Translations under genes and position numbers: made by a program
Notes under the pieces: generated by a model
Told to the model about the DNA's origin: nothing
Databases searched by the model: none
What the model saw: only the letters and a program-made list of their open reading frames with translations
DNA from: an uncultured Acidimicrobiaceae bacterium
GTDB taxonomy: Bacteria; Actinomycetota; Acidimicrobiia; Acidimicrobiales; RAAP-2
Length of the DNA stretch: 64,000 nucleotides
NCBI GenBank assembly: GCA_903873395.1
Contig: CAIQOJ010000105.1
Location: forward strand, 1 to 64,000
Direction of reading: 5' to 3'
Part shown: one piece after another, positions 26,705 to 37,811 of the stretch
How positions within the stretch are numbered: the first letter of the stretch is position 1
How the letters are laid out: each line of letters starts with the position of its first letter

Positions 26705-27270
26705 CCGAGGGGTCGTCGATCCGACCCGACGAGTCACGGAGGGAGCGACGGCACGTGGTCATCGCTCCGATGCGTACGTCCGACCTTTCCGCTGTCCTTC
26801 GCATCGAAGAAGCGGCCTTCGACGAAGCGTGGTCCCGTCGACTCTTCGAAGAAGAGTTGGCCCAGCGCACATCGCGCGCCTACCGCGCTGCCTGGTTGGG
26901 GACCGAACTCGTGGCTTACGGGGGCATCATGGCCATCGACGACGAGGCCCACCTGAACAACATCGCCGTGGCCGAGACCGAGCGGGGCACAGGTCTCGGA
27001 ACCGTGCTCCTCTGCGACTTGGTCCGTACGTCTCTGGCTCGGGGGCTGGCTCACCTGACCCTCGAGGTCCAGGTCGGGAACGAGCCGGCGCTGGCGCTCT
27101 ACCGCCGATTCGGTCTGGCCCCGGTCGGCGTCCGCCCGGACTACTACGGGCCAGGCCGCAACGGCCTCATCATGTGGGTGCGGGATATCGACACCGGTGA
27201 CTACGCCGAGCGTCTGTCGGCCATCGAGGCATCGGTGTCGGACCGGTTCGAGGTGGAACGGCGGCTGTAG
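26701..27270 (+). CDS. rimI: GNAT acetyltransferase, RimI type
   Basis: A GNAT-fold N-acetyltransferase placed between tsaB and tsaD, where rimI (acetylation of the S18 N terminus and other proteins) is found in many bacteria. The acetyl-CoA motif is NNIAVAETERGTGLGTVLL (about 89-107), followed by LEVQVGNEPALALYRRFGLAPVGVRPDYY. The 189-residue product has about 20 extra residues at each end. The GTG overlaps the tsaB stop. The substrate is inferred from context. Confidence 0.88.
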   Translation: MTEGSSIRPDESRRERRHVVIAPMRTSDLSAVLRIEEAAFDEAWSRRLFEEELAQRTSRAYRAAWLGTELVAYGGIMAIDDEAHLNNIAVAETERGTGLGTVLLCDLVRTSLARGLAHLTLEVQVGNEPALALYRRFGLAPVGVRPDYYGPGRNGLIMWVRDIDTGDYAERLSAIEASVSDRFEVERRL

Positions 27271-27422
27271 TGGGGGCCAGGTCCCTGCGTCTGCCTACTG
27301 CGTGCGCGTCGGTGCCGAACGAGTGATGTCAGGGAGATTCGAACCGGGCTTGAGAGGCGAGGGCCTGCCCGCCGGCGACAGTCGACCCTGAAGCGCACGG
27401 AGACCTTGTGGCCGGCGTCGCC

Positions 27423-27428
27423 TAGGGT
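27423..27428 (+). promoter_or_regulatory. Leaderless-type -10 for tsaD
   Basis: TAGGGT ends seven bases before the ATG at 27436. The 165-base gap after rimI otherwise holds no gene that I can support. Confidence 0.42.
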
Positions 27429-27435
27429 CACGGCC

Positions 27436-28482
27436 ATGGCGCATTCAGATTCACAGCCTGCAGGGGTCCGACCCGTGCGCCGGGTTCTCGGCATCGAGAC
27501 GTCGTGCGATGAGACGGCTGCGTCGGTCATCGAGGACGGCACCACCATCGTCTCGTCTGTCGTCTCGAGTCAGATAGACCTACATGCTCGTTATGGCGGC
27601 GTGGTGCCTGAGTTGGCCGGTCGGGCTCACGTGGAACTCCTCACTCCGGTGATCGACGACGCCCTGACCCAGGCGGGGTCGGACCGCACTGGTGTCGGAA
27701 TCGACGGCATCGCCGTGACCTGCGGGCCGGGCCTGATCGGCTCGCTGCTGGTCGGCGTGGCTGAAGCCAAGGCGTTGTCGATGGCTTGGGGAATCCCCTT
27801 CATCGGAGTCAACCACCTGGAGGCTCATCTCTTCGCATCACTCTTGGAGCAGCCGGATCTTGGCTGGCCACTGGTGGTCCTCTTGGTCTCGGGGGGGCAC
27901 ACCATGCTCATCGAGGTGACGTCCCCAGGGCAGTATCGGATCATGGGTGGCACCATCGACGATGCCGCCGGCGAGGCCTTCGACAAGGTGGCTCGCTTCA
28001 TCGGACTCGGCTACCCCGGGGGCCCGGCGATCGATCGGATCGCCATCGAAGGCGATGCCCGCTCGTACGCCTTCCCCCGCTCGCTCCCTGGCGATGCCTA
28101 TGACTTCTCGTTCAGCGGTTTGAAGACTTCTGTGGTCAACCGGGTGCGCAAAGAACCCGACGCCGCAACCGCCGACATTGCGGCCTCGTTCCAAGAGGCG
28201 GTGGTCGATGTCTTGGTATCTCGGGCACGTCAGGCGGCGGCCGATGTCGGGGCCCGAGCCATCTGTCTGGCCGGCGGGGTGGCGGCCAACTCCCTGCTCC
28301 GGACTCGTATCGAAGAAGCGTGCGCAGATGACGGCATCGGTGCCTTCCTGCCGTCGCGGGCCCTGTGTACCGACAATGCAGCCATGGTGGCAGCTGCCGG
28401 CTACTGGCACCTCGCCCGGGGAGAGCGGAGCCCACTCGACCTCGGAGCCAACCCCAACCTTCGTCTGGTCTCGACTGCCTGA
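27436..28482 (+). CDS. tsaD: tRNA t6A transferase TsaD
   Basis: TsaD transfers the threonylcarbamoyl group to A37. ATG at 27436 follows a -10 element and starts MAHSDSQPAGVRPVRRVLGIETSCDETAAS; a GTG at 27406 lies upstream of that -10. The metal site HLEAHLF, SGGHTMLIEV, GEAFDKVAR and LAGGVAANSLLR are all present. The length is 348 residues. The last codons and stop lie in a 24-bp tandem repeat. Confidence 0.97.
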   Translation: MAHSDSQPAGVRPVRRVLGIETSCDETAASVIEDGTTIVSSVVSSQIDLHARYGGVVPELAGRAHVELLTPVIDDALTQAGSDRTGVGIDGIAVTCGPGLIGSLLVGVAEAKALSMAWGIPFIGVNHLEAHLFASLLEQPDLGWPLVVLLVSGGHTMLIEVTSPGQYRIMGGTIDDAAGEAFDKVARFIGLGYPGGPAIDRIAIEGDARSYAFPRSLPGDAYDFSFSGLKTSVVNRVRKEPDAATADIAASFQEAVVDVLVSRARQAAADVGARAICLAGGVAANSLLRTRIEEACADDGIGAFLPSRALCTDNAAMVAAAGYWHLARGERSPLDLGANPNLRLVSTA

Positions 28483-28520
28483 CGGCCGGCGGGCTGGACT
28501 GCCTGAAGGCCGGCGGGCTG
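28473..28520 (+). repeat. Two 24-bp tandem repeats at the end of tsaD
   Basis: The unit at 28473-28496 and the one at 28497-28520 differ at one base, and GACTGCC begins a third copy. The first copy includes the tsaD stop codon (28480-28482). Confidence 0.95.
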
Positions 28521-28572
28521 GACTGCCAAGTCACAGTTCGGAACAACCTTGGTTGGCACTCTCGGGGCGCGT

Positions 28573-28601
28573 TTGCCAACGTTGGGGTGGCCGGGTACCA
28601 T
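28573..28601 (+). promoter_or_regulatory. groES-groEL promoter
   Basis: TTGCCA (28573-28578) and TACCAT (28596-28601) have ideal 17-base spacing. The -10 runs straight into the CIRCE operator, so bound HrcA would block transcription start. Confidence 0.75.
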
Positions 28602-28627
28602 TAGCACTCGCAATCCGCGACTGCTAA
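28601..28627 (+). promoter_or_regulatory. CIRCE operator (HrcA binding site)
   Basis: TTAGCACTC (28601-28609), nine bases, then GACTGCTAA (28619-28627). This matches the CIRCE consensus TTAGCACTC-N9-GAGTGCTAA with one mismatch in the right arm. HrcA represses groESL through CIRCE and releases it after heat stress. hrcA itself is not in the window. Confidence 0.92.
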
Positions 28628-28650
28628 ACCGCCACAGGAGGCACAACACC

Positions 28651-30605
<1,955 letters not shown>

Positions 30606-30613
30606 CACTGCCG

Positions 30614-30631
30614 CCGGCCCTGTCGGGCCGG
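30614..30631. terminator. Hairpin after groEL
   Basis: CCGGCCC (30614-30620) pairs with GGGCCGG (30625-30631) around TGTC, followed by TTG. It starts nine bases after the groEL stop. Confidence 0.6.
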
Positions 30632-30664
30632 TTGTCGCCCTCGGGTGGCACATGGTGTGCAGTT

Positions 30665-30692
30665 GATGGCCGGGCCTCAGGGCCCGGCCATC
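30665..30692. terminator. 12-bp hairpin between convergent genes
   Basis: GATGGCCGGGCC (30665-30676) pairs perfectly with GGCCCGGCCATC (30681-30692) around TCAG. It lies between groEL (plus) and the minus-strand membrane gene, so it could stop transcription from both sides. There is no clear T-run on either strand. Confidence 0.6.
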
Positions 30693-30787
30693 GTGCATTC
30701 CGGGGTGCAGCGACCATCTCTCCGTGCGTGAGGCCTCGGCTTCCCGGGATCCGTGCTGCGCAGACCATGCTGTTCAGACCGTGCCGC

Positions 30788-31000
30788 TCAGGCAGATCGC
30801 TCCGGCACGTAGTGACGTTCGCCGACGGCATCGACCCAGACCCGCATCATCCGGTCGGTCCCGGGGTCACGGAATACTTCGTCGGTTCGCCGCCAGTCCG
30901 GTCGTGGGGCGGTTGCTTCACCATGGCGCTTGACGAAGAGCGAGGCGCCGACCGCCACCAGCATGGCCAGGATGACGAGGACGAGCACCAGGTCGATCAT
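30788..31000 (-). CDS. Small single-pass membrane protein
   Basis: A 70-residue protein starting MIDLVLVLVILAMLVAVGAS, a clear transmembrane segment (about 3-23). A charged tail follows with the segment PDWRRTDEVFRDPGTDRMMRVW. The ATG overlaps the stop of the YbjQ-family gene by ATGA, so the two are translated together. I do not recognise the family. The tail pattern (a Trp-rich, Arg-rich cytosolic stretch, ending GERHYVPERSA) suggests a small soluble domain. Confidence 0.7.
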   Translation of the reverse strand: MIDLVLVLVILAMLVAVGASLFVKRHGEATAPRPDWRRTDEVFRDPGTDRMMRVWVDAVGERHYVPERSA

Positions 31001-31359
31001 GTGCGGGGACCGATCACGACTCCCGTGCCGTAGGCCACGATCTCGGTCAGCGTCTGGCCGATCTCCGAGGAGTCGAAGCGAAAGGCGATGACGGCATTGG
31101 CTCCCTGAAGTCGGGCATTCTCGATCATCCGGTCGAGGGCATGGCGTCGACTGTCCTCGAGAAGTCGGGTGTACTGGGTGACTTCGCCGCCAGCCAGGGC
31201 CCGGAATCCAGCCGTGAACCCCTTGGCCGCTCCCATGGAACGCACCACGAGCCCGAAGGCCATGCCCACATGGCGTTCGATCTTCCAATCGGGGAATTCG
31301 AATGCCGTAGTGATCGGGAAGGACGGATCACTGGCCACCTGGAAGCCGGGCTCACTCAT
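30997..31359 (-). CDS. YbjQ/UPF0145 (heavy-metal-binding domain) family protein
   Basis: A 120-residue protein resembling the YbjQ/UPF0145 family: a strand-rich start, then GLVVRSMGAAKGFTAGFRALAGGEVTQYTRLLEDSRRHALDRMIENARLQGANAVIAFRFDSSE-like core with the family pattern of R-x-A-x-x-R-M and GANAV(I/V)xxRFD. It ends in AYGTGVVI. The true function of the family is not established. GAGGAGG lies four bases before the ATG. It is divergent from the Nudix gene. Confidence 0.85.
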   Translation of the reverse strand: MSEPGFQVASDPSFPITTAFEFPDWKIERHVGMAFGLVVRSMGAAKGFTAGFRALAGGEVTQYTRLLEDSRRHALDRMIENARLQGANAVIAFRFDSSEIGQTLTEIVAYGTGVVIGPRT

Positions 31360-31477
31360 GGCACCTCCTCAGCGGCAGCCGCTCCACCGCCTGTCTGATC
31401 GTAGTCATGGGCCCTGGCCTCGAGCCGCGAGGTCGTCGCACGACATCGGACGTCGCCGGAGTCTTCCGGGATCCTCG

Positions 31478-31483
31478 TAGTGT
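31478..31483 (+). promoter_or_regulatory. Leaderless-type -10 for the Nudix gene
   Basis: TAGTGT ends eight bases before the ATG at 31492. It overlaps the possible GTG start at 31480, which argues that ATG 31492 is the true start. Confidence 0.42.
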
Positions 31484-31491
31484 CAACGTCG

Positions 31492-32301
31492 ATGTCGGCC
31501 AACTCATCTGATCTCCCGCGACCTGAACTCCCCCTTCGTCACCGAGCCGGCCCACAGGTCATCCCTGAGCCTCCAGGTCACCGTTTGGGCGGTCCGGCCC
31601 CCTGGGCGCACCTGTCCGCCGAGGATCGCTCGTCGATCAGCCTCGACCGAGTGGTCGACGCTGTGGCCGGCCGGGATCGTTCCGCTGACGCCGCTGCCGC
31701 GGCCGAACAGGTGGAGGAGTTCTCGCGTTCGTTTGGAGGCACGTCGGTATCGTCGACGCCGGCGGCTGTCCTGGTGGCGTGCTTCGAAGAAGACGGGGAG
31801 GCTCGCGTAGTGCTGACCGTGAGATCCGGCCACCTCCGTGCTCATCGAGGCGAGGTGGCATTTCCAGGAGGGAAGCTCGACCCTGGTGAGGGGATCGACG
31901 AAGGTGCCCTGCGCGAAGCGCACGAAGAGGTCGGCATGTCACCCCAAGGTGTCGAAATCATCGGCCATCTGACGTCCATGCCCACGGTGTCCTCGAACAC
32001 GCTGATGACTCCGGTGGTCGCCATCCTCCCTGGCCGACCATGGACATCCCCGGCTCCCGACGAGGTCGCCCGGGTTTTCGACGTTGCCCTGGCTGATCTG
32101 GCTGCTGACGATGTCTTCGTAGAGGAGTTGTGGGCCGTTCCCGGTCGAATCGGCGCCGATGGCCAGCCGGGAGGCGAGTTCCCGGTGTGGTTCTTCCAGG
32201 GCAATGACGAAGTCATCTGGGGGGCCACGGCACGGGTCCTCTCCGAGCTCCTCTGTGCCGTCTTGGGAATCCCAGTGCCGTTTGCCCGCCGAGGCCGCTG
32301 A
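31492..32301 (+). CDS. Nudix hydrolase, probable CoA pyrophosphatase
   Basis: The Nudix box is complete: GGKLDPGEGIDEGALREAHEEVGM holds the GX5EX7REUXEEXGU pattern. The sequence just before it (LTVRSGHLRAHRGEVAFPGGKLD) matches the extra signature of NudL-type CoA pyrophosphatases, which split CoA into 3',5'-ADP and phosphopantetheine. About 70 residues rich in P, A and S precede the domain. The length is 269 residues. The start is taken as ATG 31492. Confidence 0.88.
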   Translation: MSANSSDLPRPELPLRHRAGPQVIPEPPGHRLGGPAPWAHLSAEDRSSISLDRVVDAVAGRDRSADAAAAAEQVEEFSRSFGGTSVSSTPAAVLVACFEEDGEARVVLTVRSGHLRAHRGEVAFPGGKLDPGEGIDEGALREAHEEVGMSPQGVEIIGHLTSMPTVSSNTLMTPVVAILPGRPWTSPAPDEVARVFDVALADLAADDVFVEELWAVPGRIGADGQPGGEFPVWFFQGNDEVIWGATARVLSELLCAVLGIPVPFARRGR

Positions 32302-32473
32302 CCAAAGGCCACCGACCCGACCGCTTCGCCACGCCACCTCTTGGCCCCGCACAGGCTCTGCCGTGCGGCCTGCGCTCAGGCGGTATCGTGGTGGATGGCC
32401 GGGGGGTGCTGTGTCGGAGCAGCCCCGTCCAGGAGGAACGACACACGCATCCAGGGTCCGGAGGGCTAATTCA

Positions 32474-33637
32474 GTGGCTGAGCTAGAGATCGGCATCTTC
32501 AAGTCGGGTCGGAGGGCCTACGGGTTCGACGACATCGCCATCGTCCCGAGCCGACGCACGCGGGACCCCGAGGACGTCGATATCTCGTGGCAGATCGATG
32601 CGTATCAGTTCGAGCTTCCGCTGCTCGCCTCGGCCATGGACGGGGTAGTCAGCCCGGCCACCGCCATCGAGATCGGTCGCCTTGGCGGCCTCGGCGTCTT
32701 GAACCTCGAGGGCCTCTGGACCCGCTACGAGGATCCTTCCAAGCTCTTCGACGAGATCCGTGAGCTTCCCGCCGAGAAGGCGACCGCCCGGATGCAGCAG
32801 ATGTACGCCGAGCCTGTCGACATGGACCTGGTCACCCAGCGCATCCAGGAGATGAAGGCAGCCGGCATCACCACCGCCGCGTCGATCACGCCGCAGAAGA
32901 CCGAGTCATTCGCCAAGGCCCTGCTCGCCGCCGAGCTCGACATTCTGGTCATCCAAGGCACGGTGGTTTCAGCCGAGCATGTCTCCAAGACCGTCGAGCC
33001 CCTCAACCTCAAGCGGTTCATCCGCGAGTTCGAGGTCCCCGTGATCGTGGGTGGCTGTGCCTCCTACCAAGCTGGCCTCCACCTCATGCGCACCGGAGCC
33101 GTCGGTGTGCTCGTCGGCGTGGGCCCCGGCAATGCGTGCACGACTCGAGGTGTCCTCGGGATCGGCGTCCCTCAGGCAACGGCCATCGCAGACGTAGCTG
33201 GCGCTCGTATGCGCCACCTCGATGAGACCGGCGTCTACTGCCAGGTGATCGCCGACGGCGGAATGTCCAAGGGCGGGGACATCGCAAAGGCCATCGCCTG
33301 CGGTGCCGACGCCGTCATGCTCGGCTCGCCACTCTCCTCAGCCGTTGAGGCTCCGGCCCGTGGCTACCACTGGGGCATGGCCACCTTCCACCCGACGCTT
33401 CCTCGCGGTGCACGGGTCAAGACGACGACCCGTGGGACTCTCCAGGAGATCCTGCTCGGCCCGGCTCACGAGAACGACGGCCGCATGAACCTCTTCGGTG
33501 CGCTGCGCACGGCCATGGCCACCTGCGGCTACCAGACGGTCAAGGAGTTCCAGAAGGCCGAGGTCATGGTGGCCCCGGCCCTGCAGACCGAGGGGAAGGA
33601 CCTCCAGCGCTCGCAGGGCGTAGGCATGGGCCATTGA
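32474..33637 (+). CDS. guaB3: GuaB3 family IMP dehydrogenase-related protein
   Basis: A TIM-barrel of the IMP dehydrogenase/GMP reductase family without CBS domains, 387 residues. The catalytic loop [20 protein letters not shown] keeps the Cys. [40 protein letters not shown] and [13 protein letters not shown] are family features. GTG at 32474 follows GGAGGG. The 172 bases upstream have a partial hairpin (GGGGTGCTG with CAGCCCC) but no gene. Cyanobacterial GuaB3 has been described as a GMP reductase; the activity here is not shown by sequence alone. It overlaps guaA by TTGA. Confidence 0.9.
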   Translation: MAELEIGIFKSGRRAYGFDDIAIVPSRRTRDPEDVDISWQIDAYQFELPLLASAMDGVVSPATAIEIGRLGGLGVLNLEGLWTRYEDPSKLFDEIRELPAEKATARMQQMYAEPVDMDLVTQRIQEMKAAGITTAASITPQKTESFAKALLAAELDILVIQGTVVSAEHVSKTVEPLNLKRFIREFEVPVIVGGCASYQAGLHLMRTGAVGVLVGVGPGNACTTRGVLGIGVPQATAIADVAGARMRHLDETGVYCQVIADGGMSKGGDIAKAIACGADAVMLGSPLSSAVEAPARGYHWGMATFHPTLPRGARVKTTTRGTLQEILLGPAHENDGRMNLFGALRTAMATCGYQTVKEFQKAEVMVAPALQTEGKDLQRSQGVGMGH

Positions 33638-35235
33638 GCCCCGACGGCCCCTCCTCTGACGACCCCCGTGAGGGGCCAGTCCTGGTCGTCGACTTCGGCG
33701 CCCAGTATGCCCAACTGATCGCTCGACGGGTCCGCGAGGCTCACGTCTATTCGGAGATCGTCTCTCACACGTCCACCGCTGCTGAGCTCGCTGCGCGCAA
33801 TCCCGCGGGCATCATCCTCTCGGGTGGACCCAAGTCGGTCAACGAGACTCCGGCGCCTTCACTGGATCCGGCCGTGTACGACCTCGGTGTCCCGATCCTG
33901 GGCATCTGCTACGGAGCCCAACTCCTGGCCAGTCAACTGGGCGGCACGGTCGATCGCACCGGGCGAGGTGAGTACGGCCGCACGCCACTCAACCTGACCG
34001 CCCGGTCACCGATCTTCGAAGACTGGCCCGACGAGTCCCAGGTGTGGATGAGTCACGGTGACGCCATCACCGAGGTGCCTGACGGGTTCCAAGCAACAGC
34101 ATCGAGTCCCGATGCCCCGGTGGCCGCCCTGCACGATCCGGACCGCCGGATCTATGGCGTGCAGTTCCATCCGGAGGTCGTCCACACCGAGCACGGCCGG
34201 GACCTCCTCGAGCGCTTTCTCATGGACGTCTGTCACTGCCCGCCATCATGGACGCACACCTCCATCATCGAACACCAGGTCGACGCCGTTCGAGCCCAGG
34301 TCGGTGCCTCTCCAGTCCTGTGTGCGCTCTCAGGTGGGGTCGACTCCGCAGTTGCCGCTGCCCTGGTGCACAAGGCGGTCGGGGATCAACTCACCTGCGT
34401 CTACGTCGACACGGGCCTGATGCGGGCCAACGAGTCCGAGCAGGTAGAGGAGACCTTCCGCACGCAGTTCCACATGGACCTGGTGCATGTGAAGGCTGCA
34501 GATCGCTTCTTCGAGGCACTGGCCGGCGTGACCGACCCCGAACGGAAGCGCAAGATCATCGGCGAGCTGTTCATCCGGATCTTCGAGGAGACGGCTCGTG
34601 ACCTGGTGGCCGAGAAGGGCACCGAAGACGGCGAGCACCCGGGCGAGGCCGCTGGCTTCTTGGTCCAGGGCACGCTCTACCCTGACGTCATCGAGTCAGG
34701 ATCGGGTACGGCAGCGACCATCAAGTCGCACCACAACGTCGGTGGCCTTCCTGATGACCTGGCCTTCGACCTTGTCGAACCTTTGCGCCTGCTCTTCAAG
34801 GACGAGGTTCGTGCCGTCGGCGAAGAGCTCGGGTTGCCTCATGAGATCGTGTGGCGTCAGCCCTTCCCGGGGCCTGGTCTGGCCGTGCGCATCGTGGGTG
34901 AGGTCACCCGAGAGCGGGCCGAGATCCTGCGCGCCGCCGATGCCGTTGTGGTCGAAGAGGTACGCCGTGCGGGCCTCTACCGAGAGCTCTGGCAGAGCTT
35001 TGCCGTGCTTCCTGCTGTGCGCACGGTGGGCGTCATGGGCGACGGACGCACCTATGCCTATCCGGTGGTCATCCGGGCCGTCACCAGTGACGATGCCATG
35101 ACTGCCGACTGGGCCCGTCTTCCCTACGACCTGTTGGAACGCATGTCCTCGAGGATCATCAACGAGGTCGAGGGGGTCAACCGGGTGGCACTGGACATCA
35201 CGTCCAAGCCTCCCGGCACCATCGAGTGGGAGTGA
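33634..35235 (+). CDS. guaA: GMP synthase (glutamine-hydrolysing)
   Basis: GuaA aminates XMP to GMP. The glutaminase domain has SGGPKSV, the nucleophile Cys92 in [11 protein letters not shown], and [12 protein letters not shown]. The ATP-pyrophosphatase P-loop is [14 protein letters not shown]. The dimerisation domain ends [20 protein letters not shown]. The length is 533 residues. The TTG start overlaps the guaB3 stop; no other start gives the full opening [19 protein letters not shown]. Confidence 0.97.
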   Translation: MSPDGPSSDDPREGPVLVVDFGAQYAQLIARRVREAHVYSEIVSHTSTAAELAARNPAGIILSGGPKSVNETPAPSLDPAVYDLGVPILGICYGAQLLASQLGGTVDRTGRGEYGRTPLNLTARSPIFEDWPDESQVWMSHGDAITEVPDGFQATASSPDAPVAALHDPDRRIYGVQFHPEVVHTEHGRDLLERFLMDVCHCPPSWTHTSIIEHQVDAVRAQVGASPVLCALSGGVDSAVAAALVHKAVGDQLTCVYVDTGLMRANESEQVEETFRTQFHMDLVHVKAADRFFEALAGVTDPERKRKIIGELFIRIFEETARDLVAEKGTEDGEHPGEAAGFLVQGTLYPDVIESGSGTAATIKSHHNVGGLPDDLAFDLVEPLRLLFKDEVRAVGEELGLPHEIVWRQPFPGPGLAVRIVGEVTRERAEILRAADAVVVEEVRRAGLYRELWQSFAVLPAVRTVGVMGDGRTYAYPVVIRAVTSDDAMTADWARLPYDLLERMSSRIINEVEGVNRVALDITSKPPGTIEWE

Positions 35236-37742
35236 CCGACCGGGTGCCGGGCCCCGACCCCGGACCTGTCGGACTCTTCAGCGACGGCCAGGGCTCGTTC
35301 GGTCGACCCGAACGGGCGCCGAGGATCGACCCAGCCACCTTGGTCGAGGGTCTGACCCCTCCCCAGGAAGCATCGGTGACCCACCGCGGTGGTCCGTTGC
35401 TCATCGTGGCTGGCGCCGGTTCGGGCAAGACCCGAGTCCTGACCCGCCGCATCGCTCACCTCATCGCCACCGGTGACGCCGCTCCTTGGCAGATCCTGGC
35501 CATCACCTTCACCAACAAGGCGGCCGGCGAGATGCGCACCAGGGTGGCCGAACTCATCGGTCCTCGGGCCGATCGCATGTGGGTCTCGACGTTCCACTCG
35601 GCCTGTGTCCGCATCCTGCGGGCTCACGGCGACCGTCTGGGCTACCGGAGTTCCTTCACCATCTACGACGATGCCGACTCCAAGCGGCTGGTCGAGGTGA
35701 TCTGTCGGGAGCTCGACATCGACACGAAGAAGATGTCACCTCGCTCGATCCTGGGCCAGATCAGCCAGGCCAAGTCCCGGTCCCAGGGCCCGGTGGCCTA
35801 CCGGGCGGCAGCCATGACCATCTTCGATCGCAAGGTGGCCGACGTCTTCGATCTCTATCAGCAGCGCTTGCTCGGAGCCAACGCCATGGACTTCGACGAC
35901 TTGCTGAGCAACGCCGTTCGGCTGTTCGAAGAGCACGACGACGTCCTCGAGCACTATCGAGGCCGCTTCACCCAGATCCTGATCGACGAATATCAAGACA
36001 CCAACTCGGTGCAGAATGCCCTGGCCACACTCCTGGCCGGTGGCCACCGCCAGATCGTCGTGGTGGGCGACTCCGATCAGTCGGTCTACCGGTTCCGGGG
36101 TGCGGATATCACCAACATCCTGGAGTTCGAGAAGGCATTCCCGGACGCCACCGCCATCACCTTGGACCAGAATTTCCGCTCGACGCAGACCATCTTGGAT
36201 GCAGCCAATGCGGTGATTGCCAACAACCTCTCCCGCAAGCCCAAGACGTTGTGGACCGACCAGGGCATCGGGGACAGCATCGTGCGTTACCGAGCCGAGG
36301 ACGAGTACGACGAAGCCGAGTGGGTGGCTGCCGAGATCGTCCGACTCCACAGGGAGCAGGGTCTGGCATGGGGCGATGCCGCCATCTTCTATCGGACCAA
36401 TGCGCAGTCCCGGGCCTTGGAAGAGTCCATGGTCCGAGCCGAGATCCCCTACAAGGTGGTGGGCGGCACCCGCTTCTACGACCGCAAGGAGATCAAGGAT
36501 CTGCTGGCCTACCTGCGGGTCCTGGTCAATCCGGACGATGAGATCTCGTGGCGGCGGATCGTGAACGTTCCAAAGCGGGGCGTGGGCGACACGTCGGTTG
36601 CCAAGTTGGCTGGATGGGCGGCCGGGCAGGGACGGTCGTTCGGCGAAGCGGTGGCCCGAGCAGACGAGGCTGGCGTGAGCGGCAAAGCCGGCAAAGCACT
36701 GGCCGACCTGGCAGACCTTCTGGACGAACTGCGGGCTCAGATGGCCTGGCCCGAACCCGAACCCGACGCTGATCTCGACACCGACCTCTTCAGCCCCGAT
36801 CTCTTCGGCGGTGAGATCTTTGCCGATGTGCCGGCCCAATCGTCAAATGATGCCGACAATGACCCCGGAGAAGATCACCCGACCATCCTCGGTCCAGGGG
36901 AACTAGTGACAGCGATCGCCGAGCGATCGGGGTATCGCAGCGAGCTCTTGGGCGAAGGGTCGATCGAAGCGCTGGGTCGACTCGAGAACGTGGACGAACT
37001 CTCCGGGGTGGCCGCTGAGTATCGGACGCTGCCCGAATTCTTGGAGGCCGCCAGCCTGGTGGCCGACTCCGACCAGATCGACGGCGACGGAACCCGGGTG
37101 TCGATGATGACGATGCACATCGCCAAGGGGCTCGAGTTCCCGGCGGTATTCCTGGTCGGACTCGAAGACGGCATCTTCCCCCACATGCGATCGCTTGGAG
37201 ACCCAGTGGAGCTCGAGGAAGAGCGCCGCCTCTGCTACGTGGGCATTACCCGAGCAGAGCGTCACCTCTACCTGTCGCACGCTTGGAGCCGCATGCTCTG
37301 GGGCACGACCAGCTCGAACATCCCCAGCCGATTCCTCACTGAGGTTCCCGCCGAGTTGGTTCGTGACGTGGCTCCCGACCGTGGATGGCAGTCCACCTCC
37401 GACTACGGCTCGGGTTCGAACTATGGGTCGGGAGGTTCGACGTTCCGCCGCCGCGCCGTGGAGCCAGCAGAAGGAACGCCGGGTCGGTCGGTATTCGGCA
37501 GCGGCGCGGCCCCCGCTGACGGGGGATTCGATGCCAACGGCCGCCGCCGTCGTGCCCCGGCTTCGACCGGTGCGGAGGCATTGGGGCTGTCGGCAGGGGA
37601 CGCTGTGGTGCACGGGACCTGGGGCGAAGGCCGAGTACTGGAGACGGACGGTGAGGGCGATGATGCTGTAGCCGTCGTCGCATTCGCCTCGGTGGGAACC
37701 AAGAAACTCCTCTTGCACATGGCTCCGCTCAAGCGAGCGTGA
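35232..37742 (+). CDS. pcrA: ATP-dependent DNA helicase PcrA/UvrD
   Basis: A superfamily 1A 3'-5' helicase for nucleotide-excision repair and replication-conflict resolution. Motif I is [16 protein letters not shown], motif Ia [11 protein letters not shown], motif [12 protein letters not shown], motif [19 protein letters not shown], motif [10 protein letters not shown], and motif VI region [16 protein letters not shown]. Of 836 residues, about 530-570 form an acidic insert and the C terminus carries a Tudor-like end ([16 protein letters not shown]). GTG at 35232 overlaps the guaA stop. Confidence 0.96.
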   Translation: MTDRVPGPDPGPVGLFSDGQGSFGRPERAPRIDPATLVEGLTPPQEASVTHRGGPLLIVAGAGSGKTRVLTRRIAHLIATGDAAPWQILAITFTNKAAGEMRTRVAELIGPRADRMWVSTFHSACVRILRAHGDRLGYRSSFTIYDDADSKRLVEVICRELDIDTKKMSPRSILGQISQAKSRSQGPVAYRAAAMTIFDRKVADVFDLYQQRLLGANAMDFDDLLSNAVRLFEEHDDVLEHYRGRFTQILIDEYQDTNSVQNALATLLAGGHRQIVVVGDSDQSVYRFRGADITNILEFEKAFPDATAITLDQNFRSTQTILDAANAVIANNLSRKPKTLWTDQGIGDSIVRYRAEDEYDEAEWVAAEIVRLHREQGLAWGDAAIFYRTNAQSRALEESMVRAEIPYKVVGGTRFYDRKEIKDLLAYLRVLVNPDDEISWRRIVNVPKRGVGDTSVAKLAGWAAGQGRSFGEAVARADEAGVSGKAGKALADLADLLDELRAQMAWPEPEPDADLDTDLFSPDLFGGEIFADVPAQSSNDADNDPGEDHPTILGPGELVTAIAERSGYRSELLGEGSIEALGRLENVDELSGVAAEYRTLPEFLEAASLVADSDQIDGDGTRVSMMTMHIAKGLEFPAVFLVGLEDGIFPHMRSLGDPVELEEERRLCYVGITRAERHLYLSHAWSRMLWGTTSSNIPSRFLTEVPAELVRDVAPDRGWQSTSDYGSGSNYGSGGSTFRRRAVEPAEGTPGRSVFGSGAAPADGGFDANGRRRRAPASTGAEALGLSAGDAVVHGTWGEGRVLETDGEGDDAVAVVAFASVGTKKLLLHMAPLKRA

Positions 37743-37811
37743 TCGGAGCCTCGTCTCCCAGAGAGCCCATCCGACCTGGGTGGCTGTGGCGGGAGGTCTC
37801 ATCATGAAAGA

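Noticed and set aside
27330..27360. A tRNA-like GATTCGAACCGG element after rimI
   Set aside because: On either strand the bases flanking the TTCGAA loop cannot pair as a T stem, and no acceptor or anticodon arm is present.
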